Positions 1 through 11,772 are shown, counted from the stretch's first letter. The stretch: DNA of 64,000 nt from Argentina anserina (GCF_933775445.1 NC_065875.1:17483555-17547554); one strand, 5' to 3'. A program made the numbers and translations. The notes: generated by a model not told the origin, from the sequence alone.

Positions 1-169
1 CAGGAAAAACTCATATCTCCAATCAATCAAATCCCCAAGGTAATCAATCTCGACCAATCTTAACTCTCCCCTAAATCCCTGAAATTCTAGGGTTTCAGTT
101 CCAGCTATATTTGGGGATCAAGCCGAACTCACCGATTGAATAATTGTAGTTAGGAGTCCAAGTTTGATC
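1..169 (+). other. 5' leader and proximal promoter of the cyclophilin gene
   Basis: No coding potential was recognised. The stretch runs directly into the ATG at 170. It contains CT-rich sequence and a short match to the plant telo-box type (ctagggttt near 88), which is common just upstream of housekeeping genes. The transcription start cannot be fixed from sequence. Confidence 0.4.
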
Positions 170-2270
170 ATGGCTCGCATAAAGCCCCAGGCGCTGTTAC
201 TACAGAGCAAGAAGAAGAAGGGGCCGACTGGGATCAGTGTCACTACCATAATCATGTGCAATCTACTCATCGCTTTGATCGCCTTGTCCTTGGTCGCCAC
301 TTATCGCTATTGGTCCAGAAGGTATTATTTGTTTTCATTTCTTTTCTTGGTTTGTTGGGGTTCATGATTTTGGGTGCTGAAAATTTGGTTGTGGTTTTAC
401 TAATTTAGGTCTCTCGATCATTCCGGCTCGAACTTTTCTGCTCAAGAGGTGATTTGCTTTGTTTTTTACTTTTTTATTTTTGGATACAGCTTTGTTTGTT
501 ACTATTGTTATTAGTAAATTATGTGCTTTTTTTAATGAGATTTCTATTTGTGTTCTTCCTCCAGGAAATGGATGTGTTTGCAAAGAAGGATGATCTTCCT
601 GGTTATGCTGTAGGTTTCTTACACATTTGATGCTCTTACTTTCTGTTTTACTGTGTTATATTACTTGGAACCGTAATTAGGGTGGTAGATTTAAGATGCT
701 GTGGCTTTGTTTGTTATGTAAGTTATATATATTTAGTTATTTACAGTTGTAAATGAGTGTTTTAGGATTTGTGGTATTTGGAAGTTTGGAATAAATGGTA
801 ACTGAGCAATTATGTGTATTGAAATCAGTGAGTGTAAATATGAGCAAGTTTTGGATGACAACTTCAAATCTGGGTTTTAGACTTTGCATGCTGCAGTGGA
901 ACGGTGTTCATTAAACAAATTGTCTTCATGTTTACTTGTAGCCTAATAGGAAAGTAGAAAGGTTTAGGACACTTGGATTTCTAAATTAGTTTCTTGGAGC
1001 ATTTAATCTTGCTGCTGATGTATTAGATTTGGGCAATTGGGCGTTTGATTTGGCGCAACGCAGATGCTTACTTACTTTCTCTCTTCCCTACCATTTTCTT
1101 TTTCAGATTTTGAACACATCAAAAGGTTATATCACAGCGGAACTTTTCAAGGATGGTTCTCCAGAGGTTGTGGACAGATTTCTCGACTTATGGTAAGTAT
1201 CCAATAATGCAGACCCTTAATCTTTACTTGGATACATGTACAGTTTAGTTTTCTTAAATCATCCTGTTTGAAGCTTAGTTTACCAATAGAGTGAGAGTAT
1301 GAAATTGAAAATCATAGACAGTGGGAGTATAGTGAAATAGTGAATATATTACTTCAACAGTTGAACCTGTAAAAGTTCTTATTTATAGTTAATTTATCAT
1401 TGATTTCTTGGTAAGCATAAGATTCCTGTATAAACTTTTTTTATGACCAATTGTGAAGGTATTGCCACTATTTTTGTAATATCATACCTTTGTGAATCGT
1501 GAATTGTACACCATTGCTTAGAGGCTTCTGTTTATCTGAATAGTTACTGGTGTATATACCTAATTGACTTACATCTAGGCTGTCTCAGGTCTCAAGTACT
1601 AAGTTAAGTGAAATCACTTTATTAAGTGAATCATTGGACATTAACTTCTTTATACTAAGATTACGAAATATAGCAGATCCTCAAGACACTTCTAACACCT
1701 TAATTATGCAGTCAAAAGGGACACTTTAAGGGGATGCTCTTCAGTCACGTAATAAAACACTATGTAATTAAAGGAGGGGATTCCCTAGGGCTTGGAGTGG
1801 CTGAAGATTGGATATCAAAAAAGAAGCTTCGTAGTCAACTTGTGACAAGGTTTGTTTGTTTGTTTCTAATGATCTAAGATTTTGGCTCGTATTTTTTTTT
1901 CCCCCTAAACTGACAGCATTGTCTTACTGTCTGAAACACAGTCCAAAGCATGAAGCGTTTATGCTTGGAACTACGAAGAATAAACTAGAGAACAAAGGAT
2001 TTGAGCTTGTCATCACAACGGCACCAATACCAGATTTAAATGATAAGCTTATTGTGTTTGGACGTGTCATCAAAGGAGAGGATGTGGTGCAGGTAAATAA
2101 TTTTGAATGTCTTGAGTAACCTTTTGTTACACCTAGGCTTGGATTTCTCATGTATATTCTTTTTGATTCCATGTTCCAATCAGGAAATTGAAGAGGTTGA
2201 TACAGATGAACATTATCGGCCGAAATCTCCTGTTGGTATCACCAGTGTGACTCTAAAACGCGAGATATAA
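170..2270 (+). CDS. CYP21-4: Cyclophilin-type peptidyl-prolyl cis-trans isomerase, membrane-anchored (CYP21-4 type)
   Basis: Seven exons join in frame: 170-321, 409-448, 565-609, 1107-1192, 1712-1849, 1942-2092 and 2184-2270, giving 232 aa, close to the length I recall for Arabidopsis CYP21-4 (about 236). Every junction is GT-AG. The start is the ATG at 170; an upstream in-frame TTG at 164 is not a plausible start. Residues 1-20 are basic, residues about 22-45 are a single hydrophobic segment (type II signal anchor), and the cyclophilin fold begins near residue 80 ([19 protein letters not shown]) and ends near 230 ([14 protein letters not shown]). The family is a Golgi/endomembrane isomerase; the PPIase active-site residues of classical cyclophilins are only partly recognisable, so catalysis is uncertain. 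In Arabidopsis I recall this gene beside a FIP1-motif gene, as here at 13-20 kb. Confidence 0.92.
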
Positions 2271-2767
2271 TGACAATTCAAGTCTATGGCGGATTTTTCC
2301 TGTATGACAGATTGCCGGTTCAAGTATCTTCTGGCCAGACTACTTTTGTGACACTGCTACAGTATATCTTTTAGCTTTTCTCTTTCAGAACTCTCTCCAG
2401 TTCTTCTCCCCAGTTTGGCTTGTGATTTGCAGCGGAGAAGGGAAGGAGACATGATAATTGTCTTTAGGCATAGATTCGGTGGACAAAAAATACAACAATG
2501 TAGCTCATTTGATACGTACACATCTTTTGTAGTACTTGTTGTGTTCTTATGTTCTGATATGCTCTGTTCTTTTCATAGTAACTCAAAAGTACATCAAGAT
2601 TTTACTCTCTGGCTACACTATATAGTATATACCACAGTTTCCACTGTTGCCTATATTTGCCTTCCTTTGTTTATCTATCTCAAGATAAATAAATAAAATA
2701 ATTATGAGAATTCAGCCATTGGTCGAAATAAGTGGGACCGGTGTCTTTATTGGTCCAAAGTCGTGTT

Positions 2768-2779
2768 TGGGCCGGCCCA
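2768..2779. promoter_or_regulatory. Palindromic site II (TCP-type) element
   Basis: The 12-base perfect palindrome TGGGCCGGCCCA contains a TGGGCC site II core on both strands, 109-120 bases before the OB-fold gene ATG. Site II cores are typical of promoters of proliferating-cell and ribosomal/replication genes in plants and are bound by TCP factors. Function here is inferred. Confidence 0.55.
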
Positions 2780-2797
2780 TCACATATTTCAAAACCA

Positions 2798-2805
2798 GCG
2801 CCAAA
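2798..2805 (-). promoter_or_regulatory. E2F-type site
   Basis: GCGCCAAA on the plus strand reads TTTGGCGC on the minus strand, an exact fit to the TTTSSCGC E2F consensus. It lies 83-90 bases before the ATG of the OB-fold gene and 18 bases after the site II palindrome. This pairing is usual for S-phase genes and fits a DNA replication or repair role for the downstream gene. Confidence 0.55.
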
Positions 2806-2887
2806 ACGCCGTAGAGAAATTCGTTTCCCTCCCATATGTAAGAGCCCCGAGTTTAGCTGAGTAGGGTTTACTGTCAACTCGGCGGAA

Positions 2888-5800
2888 ATGAACTCAGTCA
2901 ATCCTCAACCGCAAGAAGAAGAAGAAGAAGAAGAAGACCCACTCCTCAACTTCATCGACTACGCCAGGTCCGCTCTCTCGCCCGATACCGACGAAGATCC
3001 GGATCCGAATGAGCCGGACACCGCCCGGCCCAGCTGGAATTGGATCGCCTCCCGGATCCTCAAGACCTGCAGCGCCTACTCCAGCGGCGTCACCGCGGCG
3101 ATTCTCCTCTCCGATCTCTCCCAGGTATGGGCCTTTAGCCCGATTGTGTTTCGGCTTTCGATTTGTTTGGTGATGAAATGTTAGGGATTTGGATATGATT
3201 GGGACTTGTGTGGATTTGATTTGATTTGATTTGATTTGATTAGGCTTGGCATGAGCAAAGTAGGGACCGGCCGATGAGGAAGATGCCGGAATGCGTGAAG
3301 CAGCTGCGAAAGAAGCATAGGAGGAGGAAGCTGTCGAATACTGTGACTATTGATTCGATTTATGACAAGAATTTCTTGTCATTGAATAGTGTCTTGGAGG
3401 CGGTGATTGTCGATGTTTTTGTTCTCCCCGGTAATTTGATAGTTTCAGAGGTTTTGATGTAGTCTGTAATGTGATGTTGATACGATTTTTCGTTGACGTT
3501 TCTTGTCCGTTTTGTTTTAGGCACCAACATTTATATGCTTTCCCTGGGGGATATTTGGAGTACTAATACCATCGATCTTTATCTCCACCGCAGGTAAAAT
3601 ATCGTTGCTGATATAATGTATTGGGTAGGATTAGGTATTTGTTTTGTTTTTGTGATTTTCGGGAACAGATTGAGCACTAGTGCTTAAGAAGTAGGCAGAT
3701 GAATATGTAGGGGTGTTGTTATTCTAGGCTTGTGTCATGTGTGGATTTACAAATTCATTCGAATCTATGTGGTTTGTTAGTACAGGTACTATGACTTGAT
3801 AAATCCTACCAATGGGATTTTCAAGAAAGGAAGGCAGATCATCCTCACGGGGTGCTATCTTCGTCCTGCTGCTGGAGGAGGGTCTCGTTGTCCGCGGCTG
3901 TTGCCTACGGAATATCTAGTAGTATTGTTAGATGAGGTAATATTCAAATTTCAGTACTAGCAAAGCTTGAGACGACGACCAGTATTTTGGAAGTGTTTAT
4001 ATGTGTCTTCTTACGATTAGCTGCTTTCATCAATGTAGGATGATGATGGTGATGCAATGCTGCTAGCAGCTCAGTTTTGTTCGGATACATTCTCTTCAGT
4101 TTCCCTGGAGGCATTTAGTAAAAATGCATCTTATTCACTGTATGCAAGGTATGCTAAAATTGCTGTTATATATCCTTAAGCTCAGCCTAATGCGCTTTGT
4201 TGCATCTAGGCTTTGATTTTATACTCAATTTTGAGTAGATCGAGTATCAGATATTCAAACTAGGATTTCCAGAACTTAGGATTAATAATCATATAGTTTT
4301 CATAAATACGATCTATGTTATACTAAAATTATAATTTCATGACCTAGAACAATTCTAATTGATCCTCTTAGCATGTTACTAGTCAGCAGTCATGTAACTT
4401 TCTTTCCTATTGTCGGAGCAGAATTGAGTTCATTGCCCCCCTAGAAGTTCATGGAAAGTTTGGGACATTACAAAGGAAACAGATCACTCTTGTAGACGAT
4501 GATGGTACCAAGTTACAATTTGTGCTGTGGGGTGAGCAGGTTTTCCTGACAAATCTTTTGAGGTAAACTCTAGCACCCAATTACATTTTTTAATTGCTTT
4601 CTTCCCATATGTTCTTATGATTCAATTTTCTCAGTGTGGGAAGTATGCTTGCGCTAAGTAATCCATATATCGCAAGTTCAGCTGACAACATTGCTGAGAC
4701 AAGTGCTGAAGTTTCCCTTGAATTTGGTAGTGCAACACAATTGTTTTTGGTCCCTTTTGTTCAACACAAGGAACAAGTAAGTAATGTTCGGTTATCTGTA
4801 TTGTAAGCTATACTTAAGGTCAGCGCTAAGGTTTTGTATTACTCAGGTATGTGTAGCACTGACACCAAACCGCCATCAAGGATCAAGATTGCTAAGCACA
4901 ATAGATCCTAGTCAGAGTACACAAGTTTCTCAAGTTTCCTTGCCCTGTGATTCACATGGATCTATTGATTTCAGTAATTATCCTTTTCAAGTGAGTTGCT
5001 GTCCTTCAGACTTCCCTCATCTTAATCGAATTCCATTTTGTCCAATCAAATTGCTCTTAGCAGATATGAACACCATGTTGCTGAAAGGATGAATGATTAC
5101 TAATTTATGAAAACTTCTGTTGTGCACTTGGTTTCAACTTGTAATCTGTTCAAGTTGGGTATGGTGGGCGGTTACTTGCTATGCTATGTGGCCAAGTTGA
5201 TTTGAAATTAACTGCCCGAATGCTTTACACCTGAAATTAGCATTGCTCAGTCTTTTCTAATCTATTTTGTTATTAACTCATCTTACCTGTGTGAAGTTTT
5301 GCAGTCCTTTGTTTCCAATCTTCGTGACAAGATGACAGGCGTCAGCCTTTATGGTGTTGTTAGAAGTATCATCAAGGAGAGCACAGAAGCTGTCTTCTTA
5401 TTAAGAATTGAAGATACCAGTGGAGCAATTTGGACTAGATTACAATTTGTGAAATATTGGTATGGATCTTAAAAGTTCGTTATATTGATATTACTCCGGC
5501 CCCCAACCCAATTATTTTCACTTATGGATGTGCTTTTCACTTCAAAACCTATTATATAGGTCACTGGGAAGATTAAGCCTTGGCCACACAGTCTACATAT
5601 CAGGTCTCACATGCTCTATGAAAAAGCGGAAGGGGTAAGCTCGGTGACAATTGTCAGTTCATCATCAGTGGGGATTATCCTAGCTGGACTAGCTCTAAAT
5701 TGGAATTAATCACTCTCACTCATAGTTTACACATTCTCCAGTTTGTTCCCAGATAGGTTTTCAACTAAGATTTTGAATTTATTCTTTTTACGTTCAGATT

Positions 5801-6698
5801 CCAGCTAAACAGATGCCACAACGGCCTAGAAGCAATGTGGTCCGAGAGTACTGGTGGAGCTAGTTTCTTCAACCTCAGTAGCTTGCCAGCGTTGCTAAAC
5901 TCATCTTGTCTTCATAAACTAACAAAGCTCTCTAATCTTTCCAGTCAGACTAGCTGTACTCAGGTATGAGTTTGTCATCAATTTTTGTCCTGCATGAAAA
6001 GGCGTGTTCTGTTCATTGCGGAAGTTGGTATCCTTAATTTCTATTCTCTATTAGGACATTAATTATCTCTTATCATGTGGGCAGATTGTTATCATTCGGC
6101 TTGAAATGGCTCAGTTTCATCTCAGTACAAGGTTTTCACATGCTGTATGTGGTCATTTTGTTACTTTGCAACCCATGGGAGTTACTAAATGCAGCTTCTG
6201 TAATGAGAATTGTGATGATGTAGTTCGCACTTTCCACCTGAAAGTGACTCTTGCTGATGAGAGTGGTAAAATTTTAGCATGGTGTACTGGTCATACTGCC
6301 ATAGAGATCCTGCAGATATCTCCTGATGAATTTTTTGAACTACCTGAGGTAACATGCTATGACCCAAAAATCCAAACTGGCATTCACTGTTTCTGTAAGG
6401 TTGAATTGATTGTTGACATTGTGCAACCAGAGAATTCTCGCAATAGGTCATGTAACAAGTCGCCAACAATTTACTGATGATGTAGCTTCCCTTTTGGTTC
6501 ACTTGATATTATTTTTACTTGTCTTTTCCATTTTCAATGTAGGAAGAACAAGTTATGTATCCCTCTACATTACATAATGAGAGGTTCAAGGTTGCAATTA
6601 TTAATTGCCAACGGGAAGGTTCTGGACCTGGTGATGCTCTTGTGCTAGAGACTGAGGGAACCTCATGGGAGATTACTCGTGCATTGAAGTGTGATTAA
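2888..6698 (+). CDS. OB-fold single-stranded DNA-binding protein, RPA1/MEIOB-like
   Basis: Thirteen GT-AG exons join in frame: 2888-3124, 3244-3430, 3521-3593, 3786-3936, 4039-4148, 4422-4562, 4635-4776, 4847-4990, 5305-5459, 5560-5634, 5798-5963, 6085-6348 and 6543-6698, giving 666 aa. Residues 11-17 are an acidic Glu run. The C-terminal third looks like an RPA70 DBD-C fold: a cysteine cluster (C549, C563, C566, C570; CSFCNENC) followed by FHLKVTLADESGKILAWCTG, which by my recollection aligns with human MEIOB around its FHVLIDLTDHTG segment. The last exon (EEQVMYPSTLHNERFKVAII) continues that alignment. The family binds ssDNA in recombination or replication. I infer a nuclear DNA repair or meiotic role; the exact orthologue is not known to me. 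The promoter carries an E2F and a site II element. Confidence 0.8.
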
Positions 6699-7436
6699 TG
6701 GTTCAAGCCCAAGTGGGAAGTTGAACCATTATTTTGCAAGCTCTACCAATATTTGGTTGGAAGGGAATGGCTTCCTATTAGATCAAATGTACGTTAGAGC
6801 TAAAACTCTTTAAACGATAGACCAAGCAGCTCAATAGACTGCTAGGAATGTGAATGATAATTCTATGTCGTGTATATTTGCCCCCCTCTTCAGTAGCTCT
6901 TCTCCAGCACTAAAAGCTCCACTGGTTTGTTTATTATCCTCCTTCACCAATATTCACCACACCGATGAAGTACGCTCCACCGCCGTCCTCTACAACATCC
7001 GAGTTCTCCATCTTCACCGTTAACTGAATCTGCTTTTTCACTCCCGACTGTAGCGGATGTTGATTGGGCTGCCTTCGGCGGGAATTGCCTTCGATCCCCC
7101 ACCAAATAATTCCTACCCCGCACGTGATCGGCGACCAGCACAGCCCGAATAAGTCATCGTCTACTTTGTTGCAGAAAGTTTAACAGTTGGGTTTGCAACT
7201 TTGCATTGATTGTTTAAACCAAACAAGAGGCAAAGATCGTTTGCCGCCCTAAACAGCAACTCTCCTAACTCCCCCGAAAGAAACCAATAAAGTAACAATT
7301 CATGCCCCTCTTCTCTGATACCAACTCCTCTCCAACACAACCAAACACTCACCATATATACAGACCACACGATCTCTCAGAACTACTCAACCGAGTTTCA
7401 TTCCTATACTTTCTCTCATCTCAAATCATTCCAAAG
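6699..7436 (+). other. Intergenic: OB-fold 3' flank and PKSA promoter
   Basis: The first 190 bases (to about 6890) are the 3' flank of the OB-fold gene and are repeated in diverged form after the PKSA gene at about 8990-9255. 6900-7150 is GC-richer with a short minus-strand open frame lacking any recognisable domain; I do not call it a gene. The last 90 bases are the PKSA core promoter and leader. Confidence 0.5.
7355..7360 (+). promoter_or_regulatory. TATA box of the PKSA-type gene
   Basis: TATATA lies about 80 bases before the ATG at 7437, followed by an A/C-rich leader (ccatatatacagaccacac). Spacing leaves room for a leader of about 50 nt. No other strong TATA lies closer. Confidence 0.5.
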
Positions 7437-8692
7437 ATGTCGACGACGACAGTACAAAGCAATAGGAATGGTTCTGCCAAGCAACTCAACGCTCCGACAC
7501 CAGGGAAGGCAACAGTGCTTGCATTGGGTAAGGCCTTCCCCAGCCAACTAGTCCCTCAAGATTGCTTAGTCGAGGGCTACATCCGCGACACGAAATGTGC
7601 TGATCTTGCCATCAAGGAGAAACTGGAGCGACTCTGTAAGCATGATCACTCTCTTTATCTTCCAAGTACTTATATAATGCAAAAGAGCAGGACTCATTGT
7701 GCTCTTTTCTTGATTGGCAAGGCAAAACTACAACTGTCAAGACCAGGTACACTGTGATGTCGAAGGAGATCCTGGACAAGTACCCTGAACTAGCAACTGA
7801 GGGCACAGCCACTATCAGACAAAGGCTTGAAATCACAAACCCTGCAGTGGTAGAGATGGGTGTGGAAGCAAGCCTTGCTTGCATAAAAGAATGGGGCAGA
7901 CCAGTTGAAGACATTACTCACGTTGTCTATGTGTCCTCAAGTGAAATCAGACTCCCTGGTGGTGACCTCTACCTTGCCAGCAAGCTAGGCCTGAGGAATG
8001 ATGTCGGTCGTGTAATGTTGTACTTCTTAGGCTGCTATGGGGGTGTCACTGGCCTTAGGGTTGCAAAAGACATAGCCGAAAACAACCCGGGAAGCAGGGT
8101 CTTGTTAACCACTTCTGAAACCACCATACTCGGTTTCAGACCACCCAACAATGCGCGCCCTTACGACCTTGTTGGGGCTGCACTTTTCGGAGATGGAGCC
8201 GCTGCTGTGATCATTGGAAGCAACCCGGTTTGGGGCCAAGAGTCTCCTTTCATGGAGCTCAACTATGCTGTCCAGCAATTCCTCCCTGACACACACAATG
8301 TGATCGATGGAAGGCTCTCCGAAGAAGGCATCAATTTCAAGCTGGGAAGGGACCTTCCTCAGAAGATTGATGAGAACATTGAAGTGTTTTGCAAGAAACT
8401 CATGGCAAAAGCTAGTCTCAAGAACTTCAATGAGTTGTTCTGGGCTGTTCATCCTGGAGGGCCTGCAATCCTTAACAAGCTAGAGGGGACACTAAAGCTC
8501 ACTAGTGACAAGCTTGAGTGCAGCAGACAGGCTCTGATGGACTATGGCAATGTGAGCAGCAACACCATTTTCTATGTGATGGAGAAGATGAGAGAGGAAT
8601 TGAGGAAGAAAGAAGAGAGGGAAGAATGGGGACTTGCATTGGCTTTTGGACCTGGGATTACATTTGAAGGCATTCTACTTCGCAGCCTGTGA
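7437..8692 (+). CDS. PKSA: Type III polyketide synthase, anther-specific PKSA/LAP6 type
   Basis: Two exons, 7437-7635 and 7722-8692, give 389 aa. The 86-bp intron splits the Cys67 codon after its first base, the conserved intron position of the chalcone synthase family. Catalytic residues are all present: Cys171 (FLGCYGGVTGLR), His310 (WAVHPGGPAIL) and Asn343 (DYGNVSSN), each seven residues later than in classical chalcone synthase. The GCYGGVTGLRVAKD and TTSETTILGFRPPN stretches are those I recall for Arabidopsis PKSA/LAP6 rather than flavonoid chalcone synthase. That enzyme condenses hydroxy fatty acyl-CoA with malonyl-CoA into alkyl alpha-pyrones for sporopollenin in the tapetum ER. The gene looks intact. 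The ATG is the first in frame after the TATA box. Confidence 0.93.
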
Positions 8693-8703
8693 TCTTTTAA
8701 ATG

Positions 8704-9260
8704 AAGCTAAAAGGATGAATAATTACTAATTCATGAAAACAACGAACCTTAATCGTCACATGGCTATGAAGACCATTGGTTATTATTGTTGTTTTCTTTA
8801 GAAATCATCATTTATGATTGAAAGGGATTCTCACCGTGTTTGTCTACTTGCTAATTGCTATGCTATGTGGCCAAGTTGATTTGAAATTAATTGCCCGAAT
8901 GCTTTAACCTGATATTAGCATTGCTCAGTCTTTTCTAATCTATTTTGTTATTAACTTATCTTACCTGTGTGAAGTTTTGCAAGTGGGGAATTGAACCATT
9001 ATTTTGCCACCTCTACCAACATCTTTTTTTGATGGCAAACCTCTACCAATATCTTGTTGGAGGGGGGATGCCTTCCTATTAGATCAAGGGAGATTTAACT
9101 GAACAATTAATCCCACAACTATTGTCCATTCTAAACTTTCAAACATCAATTTTGAAATGTGTGTTAGAGCTAAAACGTTACTCTTTAAAACGAACCAAGT
9201 GCGAGGGATATGATATTGCATGCTAAATAATAATCATAATTCTATGTCATGGCTATTTGC
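8704..9260 (+). pseudogene. Shrunken duplicate of the OB-fold gene (intron 8 plus 3' flank)
   Basis: 8704-8981 matches 5084-5304, the end of OB-fold intron 8 including its acceptor (TGTGAAGTTTTGCA). At 8981 the similarity jumps directly to the 3' flank (6713 onward: a TTGAACCATTATTTTGC stretch, CTCTACCAA, GGCTTCCTATTAGATCAA in the source) and fades by about 9255/6885. Exons 9-13 are absent. The copy has substitutions and small insertions throughout and cannot encode protein. It shows that the OB-fold/PKSA interval has been duplicated and then partly deleted. Confidence 0.8.
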
Positions 9261-9397
9261 CTCTGGACTAATTTGAATCCCAACTAAAATCATTGAAAAA
9301 TATATTGCTGATCAATTTCGTCGTTCCAAAGATGCACACTTGTGTCCTTGCATCTTGCAATACAGTTAACTAGCTAGCTAGCATAATCAGTAGTAAG

Positions 9398-11772
9398 CTA
9401 GTATGGTTCGATCTTGTCGTCATGTTGGCACAAGGCGAAAGCTGAAGAGAAATATTTTGAAGGTTCGAAATAAATAAGTCGTTGGGCCACGAGTTCTACA
9501 GATAGGGTCTGATTGGCTTCAATGTCTTTTGAGATGGAAACTTGAAACACTGTTAGATGTGTTAGATTGGATATCCGGCCGTAAGAATCATACCCTTGAC
9601 TAGTCAGCAACCATATACGGCCACCATCACATTTGCCCAAGTAGAAGCTATCAAAATGCATCCCCTCATATTTCGTCTCAATCTTATGCAGCACCTGATA
9701 TGACTCCGGGTTGGGAATTCCATCCGAATCCAATTGATAAGAAATGACCTCATAAAAGCACCGGGTATTTCACTATAAATCCAATTTTTTAATTTTTTTT
9801 TAAAAGAAATCCACATAATTTTTTATTCTTTATACACTGAAAAATATTGTAATTATCTCAAATCTAAATTACAAGATATCACTGTTAAAAACTGATTAGT
9901 CAATTAACAAATTATGCTCTCATTTACTATTTTAATTATAGATTTTCATAGTCCCTTAATAATTGTAATTTTTCTTTTATTCATCATAAATTTAGAAATA
10001 ATGGAACATTCCTTAATTATATATCTAGATTTCATAGCTTTTCAAATTTAAATCAATTTAATATTAAAATCACTTAATGGTGACACAAACTTTCTATTTT
10101 TTTGAATAATTTAAACATTTTATTTCATAGGTAGATTTCATATGAACAACAATGCATGCAACCTACTTTTGAGGTATATATATAAGTTTTTTTCCTCTAT
10201 CCGGTAGGTTTTTTTATTTTTAATTACAACCTAATGATCATGTATGTATCTATATGGATGTTTACATATTTTTCTAGGAATTTTTATATCAACATGTTTG
10301 TTAGGTATCTATCATTCCAAATATCTCTTTCATAGGTTGAATTTACAATTTATACTATATGCATGCTTCTGTCTATTAGGTATCAATAAATAGTGGAAAA
10401 AAAATGAAAAGTTGAAACCTAGAACAAAAGTTTATTGACATACAAAGTTCATGTACAATGATACGAAAAGAAAAATTTTGAGAAAACATATATACATATA
10501 TATTGCATGGATAACGACATACGTACCTTATTTGTATATTTAAAAAATTGAAACTAACAAATAATACAAATACACAACAAGTTAGCTTGGAATTCTTTCA
10601 TAGGATCTATAAAAGTTGAACTAGTGTTTGTGTTCTGAAATTTTGATATTAGCTATATAAAGAAGTTTTTCTCAAGGAAAATTTGAAATCATATCTTTCA
10701 GCAATTTAATGTAATGAAAAATTATTGGAGTGTTTGAATTAGACATGTAAAATGAAAATTTATAAATAAATGTTAAGATTAAGCAAACTAAAATAATCAA
10801 AAGGGCAAAATAGACTTGTATAAAAAGAATTTGGGTGTAGATTGAAAAAACATTTGAGTATGGGTTTAATTTCAAAATGAGACTCCAATATTGAGTTTAT
10901 TTCTAATTTTCTCCAAAAACACTCAGGACTCGTAGCAGTAATTAAAAATCCCTCAAGTTCTATGGTGGAAGTCAAATAAGGATATTCACCAAGTATGTTC
11001 TTCGCGCAAGTAATAACATGATCACCATCACCTACTATATATGTTCTTGGCTTCCTCCCATTTTCTTGACGAGTGTCAAAAATGTATGTATCACCGACCT
11101 CGCCCGGCGGGGCATCTTTTATAATGAGCATGTAGCCGCAAACGAAGAGGCCCCTAATATGGGGCAGACAAGGAGGAAGAGGAGGAAGGTCTTTCCAAGA
11201 CTGATGAACTGATTGACAAAAAAAAAAGACTGATGAACTGTATCAAAAACCCTAAATGGGGTTGGTCGAGTACATATATTTTCTCTTCAATGCTGAACAC
11301 TTTGATATTGAACCAATCGTAATATTGATTATCCAAATGGCTTAACTTTGGAGCCAATCGGAAATTGGACCCTTGCAGAGACGGAAGGGTGGAGCCGCAG
11401 ACGGATTAAACTCATCAAATTAAAGGAATAAACACTCATGCTGCGTCTACCCCAAATATAAACTATGGAACCAGCTGGTTCCAAATCGTTGGGAGTTTCA
11501 TCTGGAGGAGAACCTGGATAATAATCATGGATGAGTTCGCACTTGGATAATTCCTGCTTTTCACAGAACTTTCTAATATTCAGACGGCATAGTCGATCAC
11601 GCATATTCAAGTACAAGAAACAGTCTTTGTTGTTGTTGTTGTTGTTGGGATGCTTTGGAGAGACGGAGGTACATAGTAACCATTCTTGCTTGCTAAAACC
11701 AACACGGCAAAGTCCACTCCATGTCTTCTTCATGTTAGACAAACACTCCTTCAGTATCGTTGTCTTCCACAT
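9398..11772 (-). pseudogene. Broken kelch-like gene
   Basis: Read on the minus strand, fragments of one protein follow in order. 11772-11335 starts MWKTTILKECLSNMKK, includes an Asn run from a GTT repeat, and ends in PIGSKVKPF. A frameshift near 11335 passes to LDNQYYDWFNIKVFSIEEK. A second lesion at about 11207-11245, a repeated 14-mer (actgatgaactg...) around an A-run, shifts into SWKDLPPLPPCLPHIRGLF, then GYMLIIKDAPPGEVGDTYIF to about 10830. After 1 kb of AT-rich DNA the tail resumes at 9769-9398 (RCFYEVISYQLDSDGIPNPE ... DDKIEPY stop). The alternation of WKDLPPLPP- and GG-type turns suggests a kelch/F-box-associated propeller, but no kelch motif is perfect. A multi-exon functional gene cannot be fully excluded. 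Confidence 0.5.
9773..10820. other. AT-rich spacer inside the broken kelch-like gene
   Basis: About 1 kb of very AT-rich DNA with no open frame of substance separates the tail fragment from the rest of the pseudogene. It could be an intron, a decayed insertion or both. I see no terminal repeats or target duplication. Confidence 0.35.

Larger units (their letters stand above)
2271..2887 (+). other. Cyclophilin 3' UTR and OB-fold gene promoter
   Basis: The first roughly 400 bases are T-rich 3' UTR with polyadenylation-like AATAAATAAAATAA near 2687-2700. The rest is the proximal promoter of the next gene and holds a palindromic site II element and an E2F-type site, listed separately. No protein-coding exon was recognised. 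Confidence 0.5.

Noticed and set aside
164..169. TTG start two codons before the cyclophilin ATG
   Set aside because: A non-AUG start is not needed; MARIKPQ is the family start.
6944..7141. Minus-strand 65-codon frame before PKSA
   Set aside because: No domain and no splice partners; probably chance in a GC-richer stretch.
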